From: Sphingomonas spermidinifaciens
GTDB lineage: Bacteria; Pseudomonadota; Alphaproteobacteria; Sphingomonadales; Sphingomonadaceae
Assembly (NCBI RefSeq): GCF_002351485.1
Contig: NZ_NWMW01000002.1
Location: 806,001-870,000 of the forward strand
Reading direction: 5' to 3'
DNA length: 64,000 bases
The notes under the pieces were generated by a model. That model made no database searches, was not told where the DNA came from, and saw only the letters and a list, made by a program, of their open reading frames with translations. Shown here in pieces: positions 56,774-64,000 of this stretch (its first letter is position 1; each line of letters opens with the position of its first letter). The translations under genes and the position numbers were made by a program.

Positions 56774-57592
56774 TTAAGGCGCGAGCGCGACCTTCGCGGC
56801 GGCCTCGACCTCGGCCTCGTCCGGCTGGACGCCGGTGTAGAGGACGAACTGCTCGCGCCCCTGCAGCACTAGCACGGCATCGCCGGTAATGACTTGGCGG
56901 CCCGAAGCGCGGGCGGCGCGGATGAGCGGCGTTTCGGGCGGAATGGCGACGACGTCGAAGACGAGCTCGGCTGCCGCGATCGCCTCCGGCGTGAAGGGCA
57001 GGGCGTCGGCCTCCGCCCCGCCGGCCATGCCGATCGGGGTGGCGTTGATGAGCATCTGCGTGTCCGCCGGCGCCTCGTCGGCGTCCGTGATTCCGAGCTT
57101 CTCGGCCAGCTCGCGGCGCTTTCCAGCATTTCGCGCGACGATGGCGCCATTCGCGTAGCCGTAATCAACAAGCGCCGAGGCGACCGCCTTCGCCATCCCG
57201 CCCGCGCCTGCCAGTGCCCAGCGCGTGTCGGTCGGCACCCGATGGCGCTGCATCAACTGGACGACCGCCAGATAGTCGGTGTTGTAGCCCTTCAGATGGC
57301 CGTCGGTGTTGACGATCGTATTGACCGCGCCGATCGACGCCGCGGACGGATCGAGTTCGTCGATCAGCGGGATCACCGCTTCCTTGAAGGGCATCGACAC
57401 CGCGCAGCCGCGGATGCCGAGCGCGCGGATCCCGCGCACCGCCCCCTCGATATCGGTGGTCGTGAACGCCTTGTAGACATAGTCGAGGCCCAGCGCCTCG
57501 TAGAGGTGGTTCTGGAACCGCGTGCCGAAATTGCCCGGACGCGCCGACAGCGACATGCAGAGCTGGGTATTGCGATTGATGCGCGCGGTCAT
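56774..57592 (-). CDS. Shikimate 5-dehydrogenase-like protein (AroE family, divergent)
   Basis: A 272-residue AroE-fold oxidoreductase. The substrate motifs are CMSLSARPGNFGTRFQNHLY (S-x-S in place of HSxSP), AVSMPFKEAVIPLIDEL (catalytic Lys), GAVNTIV and YNTDYLAV; ALAGAGGMAKAVASALVDYG is the nucleotide-binding loop. These differ enough from canonical AroE that it is probably an AroE-like paralogue for shikimate, quinate or a related acid. ATG 57592 overlaps the zapE stop (ATGA), so the two are co-translated. Confidence 0.85.
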   Translation of the reverse strand: MTARINRNTQLCMSLSARPGNFGTRFQNHLYEALGLDYVYKAFTTTDIEGAVRGIRALGIRGCAVSMPFKEAVIPLIDELDPSAASIGAVNTIVNTDGHLKGYNTDYLAVVQLMQRHRVPTDTRWALAGAGGMAKAVASALVDYGYANGAIVARNAGKRRELAEKLGITDADEAPADTQMLINATPIGMAGGAEADALPFTPEAIAAAELVFDVVAIPPETPLIRAARASGRQVITGDAVLVLQGREQFVLYTGVQPDEAEVEAAAKVALAP

Positions 57593-58707
57593 GCCGGCTC
57601 TCCTTTGCCATGACCGAGCGCCAGATAATCGTCGGACCGCATCTCGTTCAACCGACTGACCGTCCGCTCGAACTCGAATGCCCCGTCGCCGCGCTCGTAG
57701 AGCTGCTCGGGCACGGCGTCGGCGGCGGCGAGCAGCTTGACCTTGTGCTCGTAGAGCGCGTCGATCAGCGTGACGAAGCGCGCCGCCTCGTTGCGGTTGT
57801 CCGGCCCCAGCTTCGGAATGCCGACGAGGATCACGGTATGGAAGCGCCGGGCGACCGCCAGATAGTCGGGCGCCCCGCGCGCCTCGCCGCAGAGCCGCTT
57901 GAAGCTGAACACCGCGACGCCCTTCAGGCATTTGGGAACGTGCAGGCTGCGACCGCCCAGATCGAGGTCGCAGGTCGGCACATGCGCCTTGTCCTCGACC
58001 GGATAGTCGGTGAGGCGGAAAAAGGCGTCGGAGAGCTTTGCCGTCGCCTCCGGCCCGTTGGGGACGAGCCAGGTCTCCATGCTGCCCAGCCGGTCGCGGC
58101 GGTAATCGACCGGGCCGTTCAGCGACAGCACGTCCATCTTCTCGCGGATCAGGCTGATGAAGGGCAGGAAATGCTCGCGGTTGAGTCCGTCCTTGTAGAG
58201 GTCCTCGGGCACGCGGTTCGAGGTCGCGACGACGGTCAGGCCGTGCGCCATCATTGCCGTGAACAGCCGGGACAGGATCATCGCATCGGCCGAATTGTTG
58301 ATGACCATCTCGTCGAAGGCGAGCAGCCGCGTCTCGCCCACCATCGCCTCGGCCACTGGCGGGATGGGGTCGCCGCTTTCCTTCGCCCGTTCCTTGTGGA
58401 GGCGGGCATGAACCTCGATCATGAAGGCGTGAAAGTGGACGCGGCGCTTTCGCCGGATGGGCAGCTGGTCGAAGAACAGGTCCATCAGCATCGACTTGCC
58501 ACGCCCGACCCCGCCCCAGAGATAGACGCCCTTTGGCGGCGCTGGCGCGCGGCCGAGCATTTTCCAGAGCACGCTGCCGCGCTTGGGCACCGCGGTCAGT
58601 TCGGCGGCGAGAGTGTCGAGGCGGGCGGCGGCGGCTTCCTGATCGGCGTCGGGTTTCAGCTCGCCGCGCTGGACAAGGGCACGATAGGCGTCGAGCACTT
58701 CGGTCAT
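57589..58707 (-). CDS. zapE: AFG1-family ATPase, cell-division protein ZapE
   Basis: A 372-residue ATPase: Walker A GGVGRGKS (65-72), LLAFDEMVINNSADAMILSRL as Walker B, and the C-terminal blocks GKGVAVFSFKRLCGEARGAPDYLAV and FVTLIDALYEHKVKLLAAADA. ZapE helps destabilise FtsZ rings in E. coli, and its mitochondrial homologue AFG1/LACE1 acts in protein quality control. It overlaps both neighbours by four bases, forming a thioesterase-zapE-aroE-like operon. Confidence 0.95.
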   Translation of the reverse strand: MTEVLDAYRALVQRGELKPDADQEAAAARLDTLAAELTAVPKRGSVLWKMLGRAPAPPKGVYLWGGVGRGKSMLMDLFFDQLPIRRKRRVHFHAFMIEVHARLHKERAKESGDPIPPVAEAMVGETRLLAFDEMVINNSADAMILSRLFTAMMAHGLTVVATSNRVPEDLYKDGLNREHFLPFISLIREKMDVLSLNGPVDYRRDRLGSMETWLVPNGPEATAKLSDAFFRLTDYPVEDKAHVPTCDLDLGGRSLHVPKCLKGVAVFSFKRLCGEARGAPDYLAVARRFHTVILVGIPKLGPDNRNEAARFVTLIDALYEHKVKLLAAADAVPEQLYERGDGAFEFERTVSRLNEMRSDDYLALGHGKGEPA

Positions 58708-59144
58708 TTGCGCGCCGTCGCGGTGAAGCTGACGCAGCGGCGGTCGTCTTGCACGATCAGTCCGCGGACGAAGAAGAGGCGGCCGGTCTCGCGCAGCAGC
58801 TCGACCTCTGCCTCGATCGGGGCACTCGCATCGGCGCCGTCGATGAATTGCGCGGAAAGATCGACCGTCGAGGCACCGCCCTCGTTCATGATCCCCAGCG
58901 CCCGCGCCGCGGCGAAGATCGCCACGTCGGCGAAGCCGAGCAGCGCGCCGCCATGGACGTGATCTCGGATATTCGAGTGGATTCGCTGCGGCACCATCCG
59001 CACGCGCACGCGGCCTTCACCCTCGACGCGCACCGACAAGGGCGCAAGAAAGGCGTTATAGCGGGTGGGATCAGTCAGTTCCCAGCGATGCCAGCCGGGC
59101 AGGTCCGGGTCGGAGAAGAAGCGGAAGGGGGCAGGGGCGGTCAT
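58704..59144 (-). CDS. PaaI-type hotdog-fold thioesterase
   Basis: A 146-residue single-domain hotdog enzyme. HSNIRDHVHGGALLGFADVAIFAAARALG holds the active-site HGG with the acidic residue, and STVDLSAQFIDGA the substrate face. It is likely an acyl-CoA thioesterase, perhaps aromatic; substrate unknown. Its stop overlaps the zapE start. Repeat DNA separates it from sdhB. Confidence 0.88.
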   Translation of the reverse strand: MTAPAPFRFFSDPDLPGWHRWELTDPTRYNAFLAPLSVRVEGEGRVRVRMVPQRIHSNIRDHVHGGALLGFADVAIFAAARALGIMNEGGASTVDLSAQFIDGADASAPIEAEVELLRETGRLFFVRGLIVQDDRRCVSFTATARK

Positions 59145-59149
59145 CAGGT

Positions 59150-59264
59150 CCTTCGATACGCCATTTCGACAAGCTCAATGGCTACGCAAGACAAGCGGGG
59201 TGCAAAAGCTGCCGACCGTTCGTCCTGAGTAGCGACTGAGCGTAGGATAAGCGCGTATCGAAGG
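59150..59264. repeat. 115-bp element with 11-bp perfect inverted ends
   Basis: CCTTCGATACG (59150-59160) and CGTATCGAAGG (59254-59264) are exact inverted copies. TTCGACAAGCTCA (59165-59177) also occurs at 50299-50311, and CGTCCTGAGTAGCG resembles 44240. The form is that of a small non-autonomous palindromic element. Confidence 0.75.
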
Positions 59265-59279
59265 AAGGTCCGAGCGAAT

Positions 59280-60065
59280 TCAGACGATCCGCTCGACCTC
59301 CATCTTCTTGATCTCGGCGATCGCCTTGGCGGGGTTCAGGCCCTTGGGGCAGACGTTCGCGCAGTTCATGATGGTGTGGCAGCGGTAGAGGCGGAACGGA
59401 TCCTCGAGGTCGTCGAGCCGCTCGCCCGTCATCTCGTCGCGGCTGTCGGCAAGCCAGCGATACGCCTGGAGCAGGATCGCCGGGCCGAGGAACTTGTCGC
59501 TGTTCCACCAATAGCTGGGGCACGAGGTCGAGCAGCAGGCGCACAGGATGCACTCGTAGAGGCCGTCAAGCTTCGCCCGATCCTCCGGCGTCTGGAGCCG
59601 CTCCTTGCCCGAGGGCGGCGGCGTCACGGTCTGCAGCCACGGCTTGATCGAGGCGTACTGCGCATAGAAGTGCGTGAAGTCGGGGACGAGATCCTTGATC
59701 ACGTCCATGTGCGGCAGGGGCGTGATGCGGATATCGCCCTTGATGTCCTCGATCGCCGTCGTGCAGGCGAGGCCGTTCTTGCCCGCGATGTTCATCGAGC
59801 ACGATCCACAGATCCCCTCGCGGCACGAGCGGCGGAAGGTGAGCGAGGGATCCTGCTCCGACTTCATCTTGATGAGCGCGTCGAGCACCATCGGGCCGCA
59901 ATCGTCGAGGTCGATCTCGAACGTGTCGTAGCGCGGGTTCGCACCGGCGTCGGGATCGTAGCGATAGATTTTGAAGCGTTTGATCCGCTTGGCACCCGCG
60001 GGCGCGCGGTGGACGTGCCCTTCCTTCTTGATGACGCTGTTCTTGGGGAGAGTGAAGGTCGCCAT
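59280..60065 (-). CDS. sdhB: Succinate dehydrogenase iron-sulfur subunit
   Basis: A 261-residue subunit of complex II. The N-terminal 2Fe-2S ligands are in [21 protein letters not shown], and the 4Fe-4S and 3Fe-4S ligands in [17 protein letters not shown] and [18 protein letters not shown]. It carries electrons from SdhA to quinone. ATG 60065 is the second Met of a short frame; upstream MRRI is possible. sdhC, sdhD and sdhA are not next to it: kdgK lies upstream. Confidence 0.97.
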   Translation of the reverse strand: MATFTLPKNSVIKKEGHVHRAPAGAKRIKRFKIYRYDPDAGANPRYDTFEIDLDDCGPMVLDALIKMKSEQDPSLTFRRSCREGICGSCSMNIAGKNGLACTTAIEDIKGDIRITPLPHMDVIKDLVPDFTHFYAQYASIKPWLQTVTPPPSGKERLQTPEDRAKLDGLYECILCACCSTSCPSYWWNSDKFLGPAILLQAYRWLADSRDEMTGERLDDLEDPFRLYRCHTIMNCANVCPKGLNPAKAIAEIKKMEVERIV

Positions 60066-60169
60066 GATCCGTCTCAATCGCTGATGCCCACTGAGGTAGC
60101 GCCGCGGGCGCCGCCTTCAAGGCCGACCAAAGCCGATACAGGACCCGTGCTGCAATGCAACCCGCGGTC

Positions 60170-61159
60170 TCAGCGGCGAACGTCGCGCGCGCCCGACTGG
60201 AATGCGGCGAGGTCGGCGCGGGCGAAGCGCGAGAAGTCGCCGGGCAGGCTGTGCTTCAGCGCAGCAAGCGCGAGGCCCGCCTCGACCGTCGCCTGCGGGG
60301 ACAGGTCGGCGTGCAGGCCGTGGAGGATCCCTGCCGCGAACGCGTCGCCGCCGCCGATGCGATCGACGATGCCGGTGACGGCGATCTCGTCGGCTTCATG
60401 TGCCGACTCGCGCATATCGAGCCGCGCCGCGAGGCGGTGGTGGTCGGCGTCGATAACGGTGCGCGATGTCGAGGCGATCGCCGTGAGGTTGGGGAAGGCG
60501 GCGAATGCCGCCTCGGCCGCTTCGCGCCCCTTGCCGGCATCGCGGCCGGTCAGCAATGCTACGTCGCGGTGGTTGCCGAAGAACAGGTCGGCCTGCGCGA
60601 CCAGTTCGGTCAGGGTGGCACGTGGATCGCTGTCCCAGCTTTCCCAGAGGCGTGCGCGGTAATTGCCGTCGAACGACACGGGAACGCCGTCCGCGCGCGC
60701 GGCGCGTGCCGCTGCGATCGCATGCGCGGCGCTGGCGGGGCCGAGCGCCGGCGTGATGCCCGAGAGGTGGAGGCGCGCAGCGCCCTCCAGCAGCGTAGGC
60801 CAGTCGAAGGCGTTCGCCTGCACGAACGCCGATCCGGCGCGGTCATAGACGATATCGGCGGCGCGCACGCCGGCGCCGGGCGACAGGAAATAGAGGCCCA
60901 TCCGGCCCGGCCCCGTCGCCACGCGGCTGGTATCGACGCCCGCCGCGCGCATCGCCGCCACGGCGCCGCGGCCGAGGGCGTTGTCGGGGACCACGCTGAC
61001 GATCGCGGTCGGATGATCGAGCGCGGCGAGCCCCGCGGCGACGTTCGCCTCCGCTCCGCCCACCGCGATATCGAGCCGCGGCGACTGCATCAACAATTCG
61101 CGCCCCGGTGCCGACAGGCGCAGCAGCAGCTCGCCGAAGCAGATGATCGGTCCCGACAT
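60170..61159 (-). CDS. kdgK: 2-Keto-3-deoxygluconate kinase (PfkB family)
   Basis: A 329-residue ribokinase-fold kinase. ICFGELLLRLSAPGRE and VGGAEANVAAGLAALDH are substrate blocks; the anion hole and catalytic Asp lie in DRIGGGDAFAAGILHGL. It phosphorylates KDG to KDPG in hexuronate breakdown. ATG 61159 follows AGGAAGAGGG. It is divergent from uxaC across an 88-base region with a palindromic operator. Assignment as KDG kinase rests largely on that context. Confidence 0.9.
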   Translation of the reverse strand: MSGPIICFGELLLRLSAPGRELLMQSPRLDIAVGGAEANVAAGLAALDHPTAIVSVVPDNALGRGAVAAMRAAGVDTSRVATGPGRMGLYFLSPGAGVRAADIVYDRAGSAFVQANAFDWPTLLEGAARLHLSGITPALGPASAAHAIAAARAARADGVPVSFDGNYRARLWESWDSDPRATLTELVAQADLFFGNHRDVALLTGRDAGKGREAAEAAFAAFPNLTAIASTSRTVIDADHHRLAARLDMRESAHEADEIAVTGIVDRIGGGDAFAAGILHGLHADLSPQATVEAGLALAALKHSLPGDFSRFARADLAAFQSGARDVRR

Positions 61160-61200
61160 GCCCTCTTCCTACGCCGTGGCTGCGAACGGCGCTAGTACGT

Positions 61201-61214
61201 TGCCAGCGCTGGCA
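61201..61214. promoter_or_regulatory. LacI-type operator between kdgK and uxaC
   Basis: TGCCAGCGCTGGCA at 61201-61214 is a perfect 14-bp palindrome with the central CG typical of LacI/GalR sites. It lies between the divergent hexuronate genes and could control both. The regulator gene is not in the window. Confidence 0.7.
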
Positions 61215-61247
61215 CAAGCCGCTATCGCCACGCCCGAGGAGAGAAAG

Positions 61248-62669
61248 ATGCGCCCGCTTACGCTCGATCCCGATCGGCTGTTTCCCGCCGAGCCGCGCGC
61301 CCGCGAGATCGCCCGCGCGCTCTATGCGGAGGTGGCAGGGCTGCCGATCGTCAGTCCGCACGGGCACACCGATCCCGCTTGGTTCGCGACGGACGCGCCC
61401 TTCGCCAACGCGACCGAACTGCTGCTGGCGCCAGACCATTATATCTTCCGGATGCTCTATTCGCAGGGCGTGCCGCTCGAGGCGCTCGGCGTGCCGAGCC
61501 GCGCGGGCGCGCCGGCGACCGACCCGCGCGAGGCATGGCGGACCTTTGCCACGCGTTATTACCTGTTCCGCGGTACGCCGTCGCGGCTCTGGCTCGACCA
61601 CGTGTTCGCCGAGGTGTTCGGGATCGAGGTCGCGCTCGATGGCGAAAGCGCCGACCTCTATTTCGATGCGATCAACGAGGCGCTGGCGACTCCCGGCTTC
61701 CGCCCGCGCGCGCTGTTCGAGCGGTTCGGGATCGAGTTCCTCGCGACGACCGAGGGCGCGGACGATCCGCTGGCGCATCACCGCGCGATCCGCGCCTCGG
61801 GCTGGCGGGGGCGGGTGGTCAGCACCTATCGCCCCGACGCGGTGATCGATGCCGAGCATGAGGGGTTTCGACCCGCGCTCGAGCGGTTCGGCGACCTGAC
61901 CGGCGAGGATGTGATGCGCTGGGACGGCTATCTCGCCGCGCATCGCCGCCGCCGCGCCGACTTCCGGGCGCTGGGCGCGACCGCGACCGACCACGGCCAT
62001 GCCAGCGCGCGGACGGCGAACCTGTCAGCATCGGAAAGCGCGGCGCTGTTCGACCGGATCGTGTCGGGCCGGTTCGACCCCGCCGATGCCGAGCTGTTCC
62101 GCGCGCAGATGCTGACCGAGATGGCGAGGATGAGCGTCGAGGACGGTATGGTAATGCAGATCCATCCCGGCAGCTTCCGCAACCACAATGCCGCGCTGTT
62201 TGCCAGCCACGGGCGCGACAAGGGCGCCGACATCCCCGCGCGGGCCGGGTTCGTTGCGGAACTGAAGCCGATGCTCGACGTGGTGGGGAACGAGCGCGAC
62301 CTGACGGTCATCCTCTTCACCCTCGACGAATCGACCTATGCGCGCGAGCTGGCGCCGCTCGCGGGGCATTATCCCTGCCTGCGGCTCGGGCCGGCCTGGT
62401 GGTTCCACGACAGCCCCGAGGGAATGCGCCGGTTCCGCGAGATGACGACCGAGACGGCGGGCTTCTACAACACGGTCGGCTTCAACGACGACACGCGCGC
62501 CTTCCTGTCGATCCCCGCGCGGCACGATGTCGCGCGGCGGGTGGATTGCGCGTTCCTCGCCCGGCTGGTGGCGGAGGGGCGGCTCGCCGACTGGGAAGCG
62601 GCCGAGCTGGCCGAGGAACTGACGGTGGACCTCGTCCGGCGCGCCTATAAGCTGGGGGATGGGGCATGA
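61248..62669 (+). CDS. uxaC: Uronate (glucuronate/galacturonate) isomerase
   Basis: A 473-residue metal-dependent isomerase of the amidohydrolase fold, converting glucuronate to fructuronate or galacturonate to tagaturonate. SPHGHTDPAWF gives the metal-binding HxH region, and MVMQIHPGSFRNHN and WWFHDSPEGMRRF are later conserved blocks. ATG 61248 follows GAGGAGAG; an in-frame ATG at 61143 lies inside kdgK and is rejected. Its stop overlaps the next start. Confidence 0.95.
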   Translation: MRPLTLDPDRLFPAEPRAREIARALYAEVAGLPIVSPHGHTDPAWFATDAPFANATELLLAPDHYIFRMLYSQGVPLEALGVPSRAGAPATDPREAWRTFATRYYLFRGTPSRLWLDHVFAEVFGIEVALDGESADLYFDAINEALATPGFRPRALFERFGIEFLATTEGADDPLAHHRAIRASGWRGRVVSTYRPDAVIDAEHEGFRPALERFGDLTGEDVMRWDGYLAAHRRRRADFRALGATATDHGHASARTANLSASESAALFDRIVSGRFDPADAELFRAQMLTEMARMSVEDGMVMQIHPGSFRNHNAALFASHGRDKGADIPARAGFVAELKPMLDVVGNERDLTVILFTLDESTYARELAPLAGHYPCLRLGPAWWFHDSPEGMRRFREMTTETAGFYNTVGFNDDTRAFLSIPARHDVARRVDCAFLARLVAEGRLADWEAAELAEELTVDLVRRAYKLGDGA

Positions 62670-64000
62670 CGCGATTGACGGAAGCAGCGCTGGGATCACT
62701 GCCCGCAGCGGTCGGGCGGCCGCGCTATGACCGCGCGGCGCTTCGCACGGGGATCGTCCATTTCGGGCCGGGGGCGTTCCACCGCGCACACCAGCTGCCC
62801 GTCTATGACGCGCTCAACGCCGCCGAGCCGCGCTGGGGCGTAGTGGGCGTCAGCCTGAACTCGCGCTCGGTGGCCGAGGCGCTCAATCCGCAGGGCGGGC
62901 TCTACACGCTCGCGCTGCTCGACGCGGCGCCGAGCTTCGAGGTGGTGGGCGCGCTCCGCCGCGTGCTGGCCGCGGGGGAGGGAGCGGCGATCCTTGAGGC
63001 GATCGCGGCGGCGGACACCCGCATCGTCAGCTCGACGGTGACGGAGAAGGGCTATTGCCTCACCGCCGACGGCAGCCTCGACATGGGCCATCCCGCGATC
63101 GTCCACGACCGCGTGGGCGAGGGCGCGCCGCAGTCGCTGGTCGGCTGGCTCGTCGCGGGGCTGGCGGCGCGGCGCGCGGCGGGCGCGGGCGGGCTGACCG
63201 TGCTGTCGTGCGACAATCTGGCCGACAACGGTGCCAAGCTCGGCCGGGCGGTCGCGGCGCTGGCGGCGACGCGCGGCGACGATCTGGCCGCTTGGATCGA
63301 AGGCGAGGTACGCTTCCCCTCGACGATGGTCGATGCGATCACCCCCGCGACCGACGATGCGCTGCGCGAGCGGGTGCGCGAGGTCGCTGGCGTGGACGAT
63401 GCCTGGCCGATCCAGCGCGAGCGCTTCTGGCAGTGGGTGGTCGAGGACGATTTCGCCCCCGGCGCGCGCCCCGACCTGGCGGCGACGGGCGTCACCCTGA
63501 CCCATGACGTGCGGGGGTATGAGCTGGCCAAGCTCCGCCTGCTCAACGGCGCGCATTCGTCGCTCGCCTATCTCGGCATCGAGCGCGGGCACGGCGTGGT
63601 GGCGGAAGCGATGCGCGACGCGGCGCTCGCCGGTTTCGTCGAGCGGCTGATGCGCGAGGATATCGCGCCGCTGCTCACCGCGCCCGTCGGGCTCGATGTG
63701 AGCGGCTATATTGCCGCGATCCTCGAACGCTTTTCCAACCCCGCGATCCGCCACCAGCTGATCCAGATCGCCGCCGACGGGTCGCAGAAGCTACCCTATC
63801 GCCTGCTCGACACGGTGCGTGCGGCGCGGGCAGGCGGGCGGTCGATCGAGCGACTGGCGATGCCGATCGCCGCCTGGCTGCGTTTCGTCGAGCGCGGCGA
63901 GGGCGTGGCCGATCCGCTGGCGGCGAAGCTGGTCGGGCGACCGGCGCGCGAGGTGCTGGGCCTGCGCGAGGTGTTCGGCGAGCTGGTCGACGATGCGGTG
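62666..64000 (+). CDS. Fructuronate reductase/mannitol dehydrogenase family (3' end outside window)
   Basis: 445 codons of a polyol-dehydrogenase-family gene running off the right edge. VHFGPGAFHRAHQLPVYDAL starts the dinucleotide fold; the catalytic block is LAKLRLLNGAHSSLAYLG with the family K-x4-N-x2-H. FPSTMVDAITPATDD is also characteristic. Together with uxaC and kdgK it is most likely UxuB (D-fructuronate to D-mannonate); UxaB-type or mannitol dehydrogenase cannot be excluded. ATG 62666 overlaps the uxaC stop (ATGA). Confidence 0.9.
   Translation, partial: MTRLTEAALGSLPAAVGRPRYDRAALRTGIVHFGPGAFHRAHQLPVYDALNAAEPRWGVVGVSLNSRSVAEALNPQGGLYTLALLDAAPSFEVVGALRRVLAAGEGAAILEAIAAADTRIVSSTVTEKGYCLTADGSLDMGHPAIVHDRVGEGAPQSLVGWLVAGLAARRAAGAGGLTVLSCDNLADNGAKLGRAVAALAATRGDDLAAWIEGEVRFPSTMVDAITPATDDALRERVREVAGVDDAWPIQRERFWQWVVEDDFAPGARPDLAATGVTLTHDVRGYELAKLRLLNGAHSSLAYLGIERGHGVVAEAMRDAALAGFVERLMREDIAPLLTAPVGLDVSGYIAAILERFSNPAIRHQLIQIAADGSQKLPYRLLDTVRAARAGGRSIERLAMPIAAWLRFVERGEGVADPLAAKLVGRPAREVLGLREVFGELVDDAV

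Noticed and set aside
61143-61247. Upstream start for uxaC
   Set aside because: It would begin inside kdgK and run through the palindromic operator; ATG 61248 has a good ribosome-binding site and the family N-terminus.

Overview
The window is chromosomal DNA from a GC-rich alphaproteobacterium, most likely a sphingomonad (Sphingomonas or a close relative). The signs are a MipZ division-site ATPase, two large TonB-dependent receptors, an alphaproteobacterial SOS box (GTTC-N7-GTTC) before recA, EcfG-type general-stress promoters (GGAAC-N16/17-CGTT), exosortase-A accessory genes, and small intergenic palindromes such as ACCCCGGAtca..TCCGGGGT. No tRNA, rRNA, CRISPR array, prophage or complete insertion sequence was seen. 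Both ends cut genes: a DUF2339 membrane protein on the left and a mannitol-dehydrogenase-family gene on the right.

Layout. 1-13 kb: DUF2339 protein, a divergent DapF-like epimerase, a MASE1-PAS-GGDEF diguanylate cyclase, a Sel1-like protein, panC, mipZ with a membrane J-domain protein, phosphomannomutase/phosphoglucomutase, an ExoX-like exonuclease, an M28 peptidase and a TonB receptor. 13-25 kb: clpB, an Oar-like TonB receptor, a NupC transporter, a CPBP protease remnant, yhhQ-argB, a small Gly/Lys-rich protein, and the overlapping operon pdxH-CDF transporter-phzF. 25-38 kb: a two-gene NHEJ repair system (Ku and three-domain LigD), OsmC, a HAD hydrolase, a small transcript-like unit with an 18-codon ORF, a flavin reductase, gamma-glutamyltransferase, an acyl-CoA synthetase and a run of small envelope or stress genes. 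38.6-44.2 kb: an exosortase-A-associated enzyme module (two alpha/beta hydrolases, an acyl carrier protein, a GNAT protein, an AMP ligase and a PLP decarboxylase) without the exosortase itself, followed by an ABC exporter. 46-48 kb: recA and a 490-base gap. 48.8-60 kb: a reverse-strand block of TCA-cycle genes (mdh, sucD, sucA, sucB, lpd, sdhB) with an AroE-like dehydrogenase, zapE and a thioesterase. 60-64 kb: divergent hexuronate genes kdgK and uxaC-uxuB around a perfect 14-bp LacI-type palindrome.

How the parts connect. The TCA block is incomplete: sucC is missing beside sucD, and sdhC, sdhD and sdhA are missing beside sdhB. The hexuronate pathway isomerises and reduces glucuronate or galacturonate; a dehydratase not in the window would give 2-keto-3-deoxygluconate, which KdgK phosphorylates. 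Several stress functions (Ku, a secreted 118-residue protein, two very small proteins) are preceded by EcfG-like promoter matches of varying quality. The best candidate for poorly understood biology is the exosortase-associated module, in which the two hydrolases carry unusual residues at the nucleophile position. The second is the small transcription unit at about 30.1-30.4 kb, with a Shine-Dalgarno complementary over 14 bases to the 16S rRNA tail and a strong terminator.

Start codons were chosen by eye from ribosome-binding-site geometry and family alignments from memory; no database search was run.
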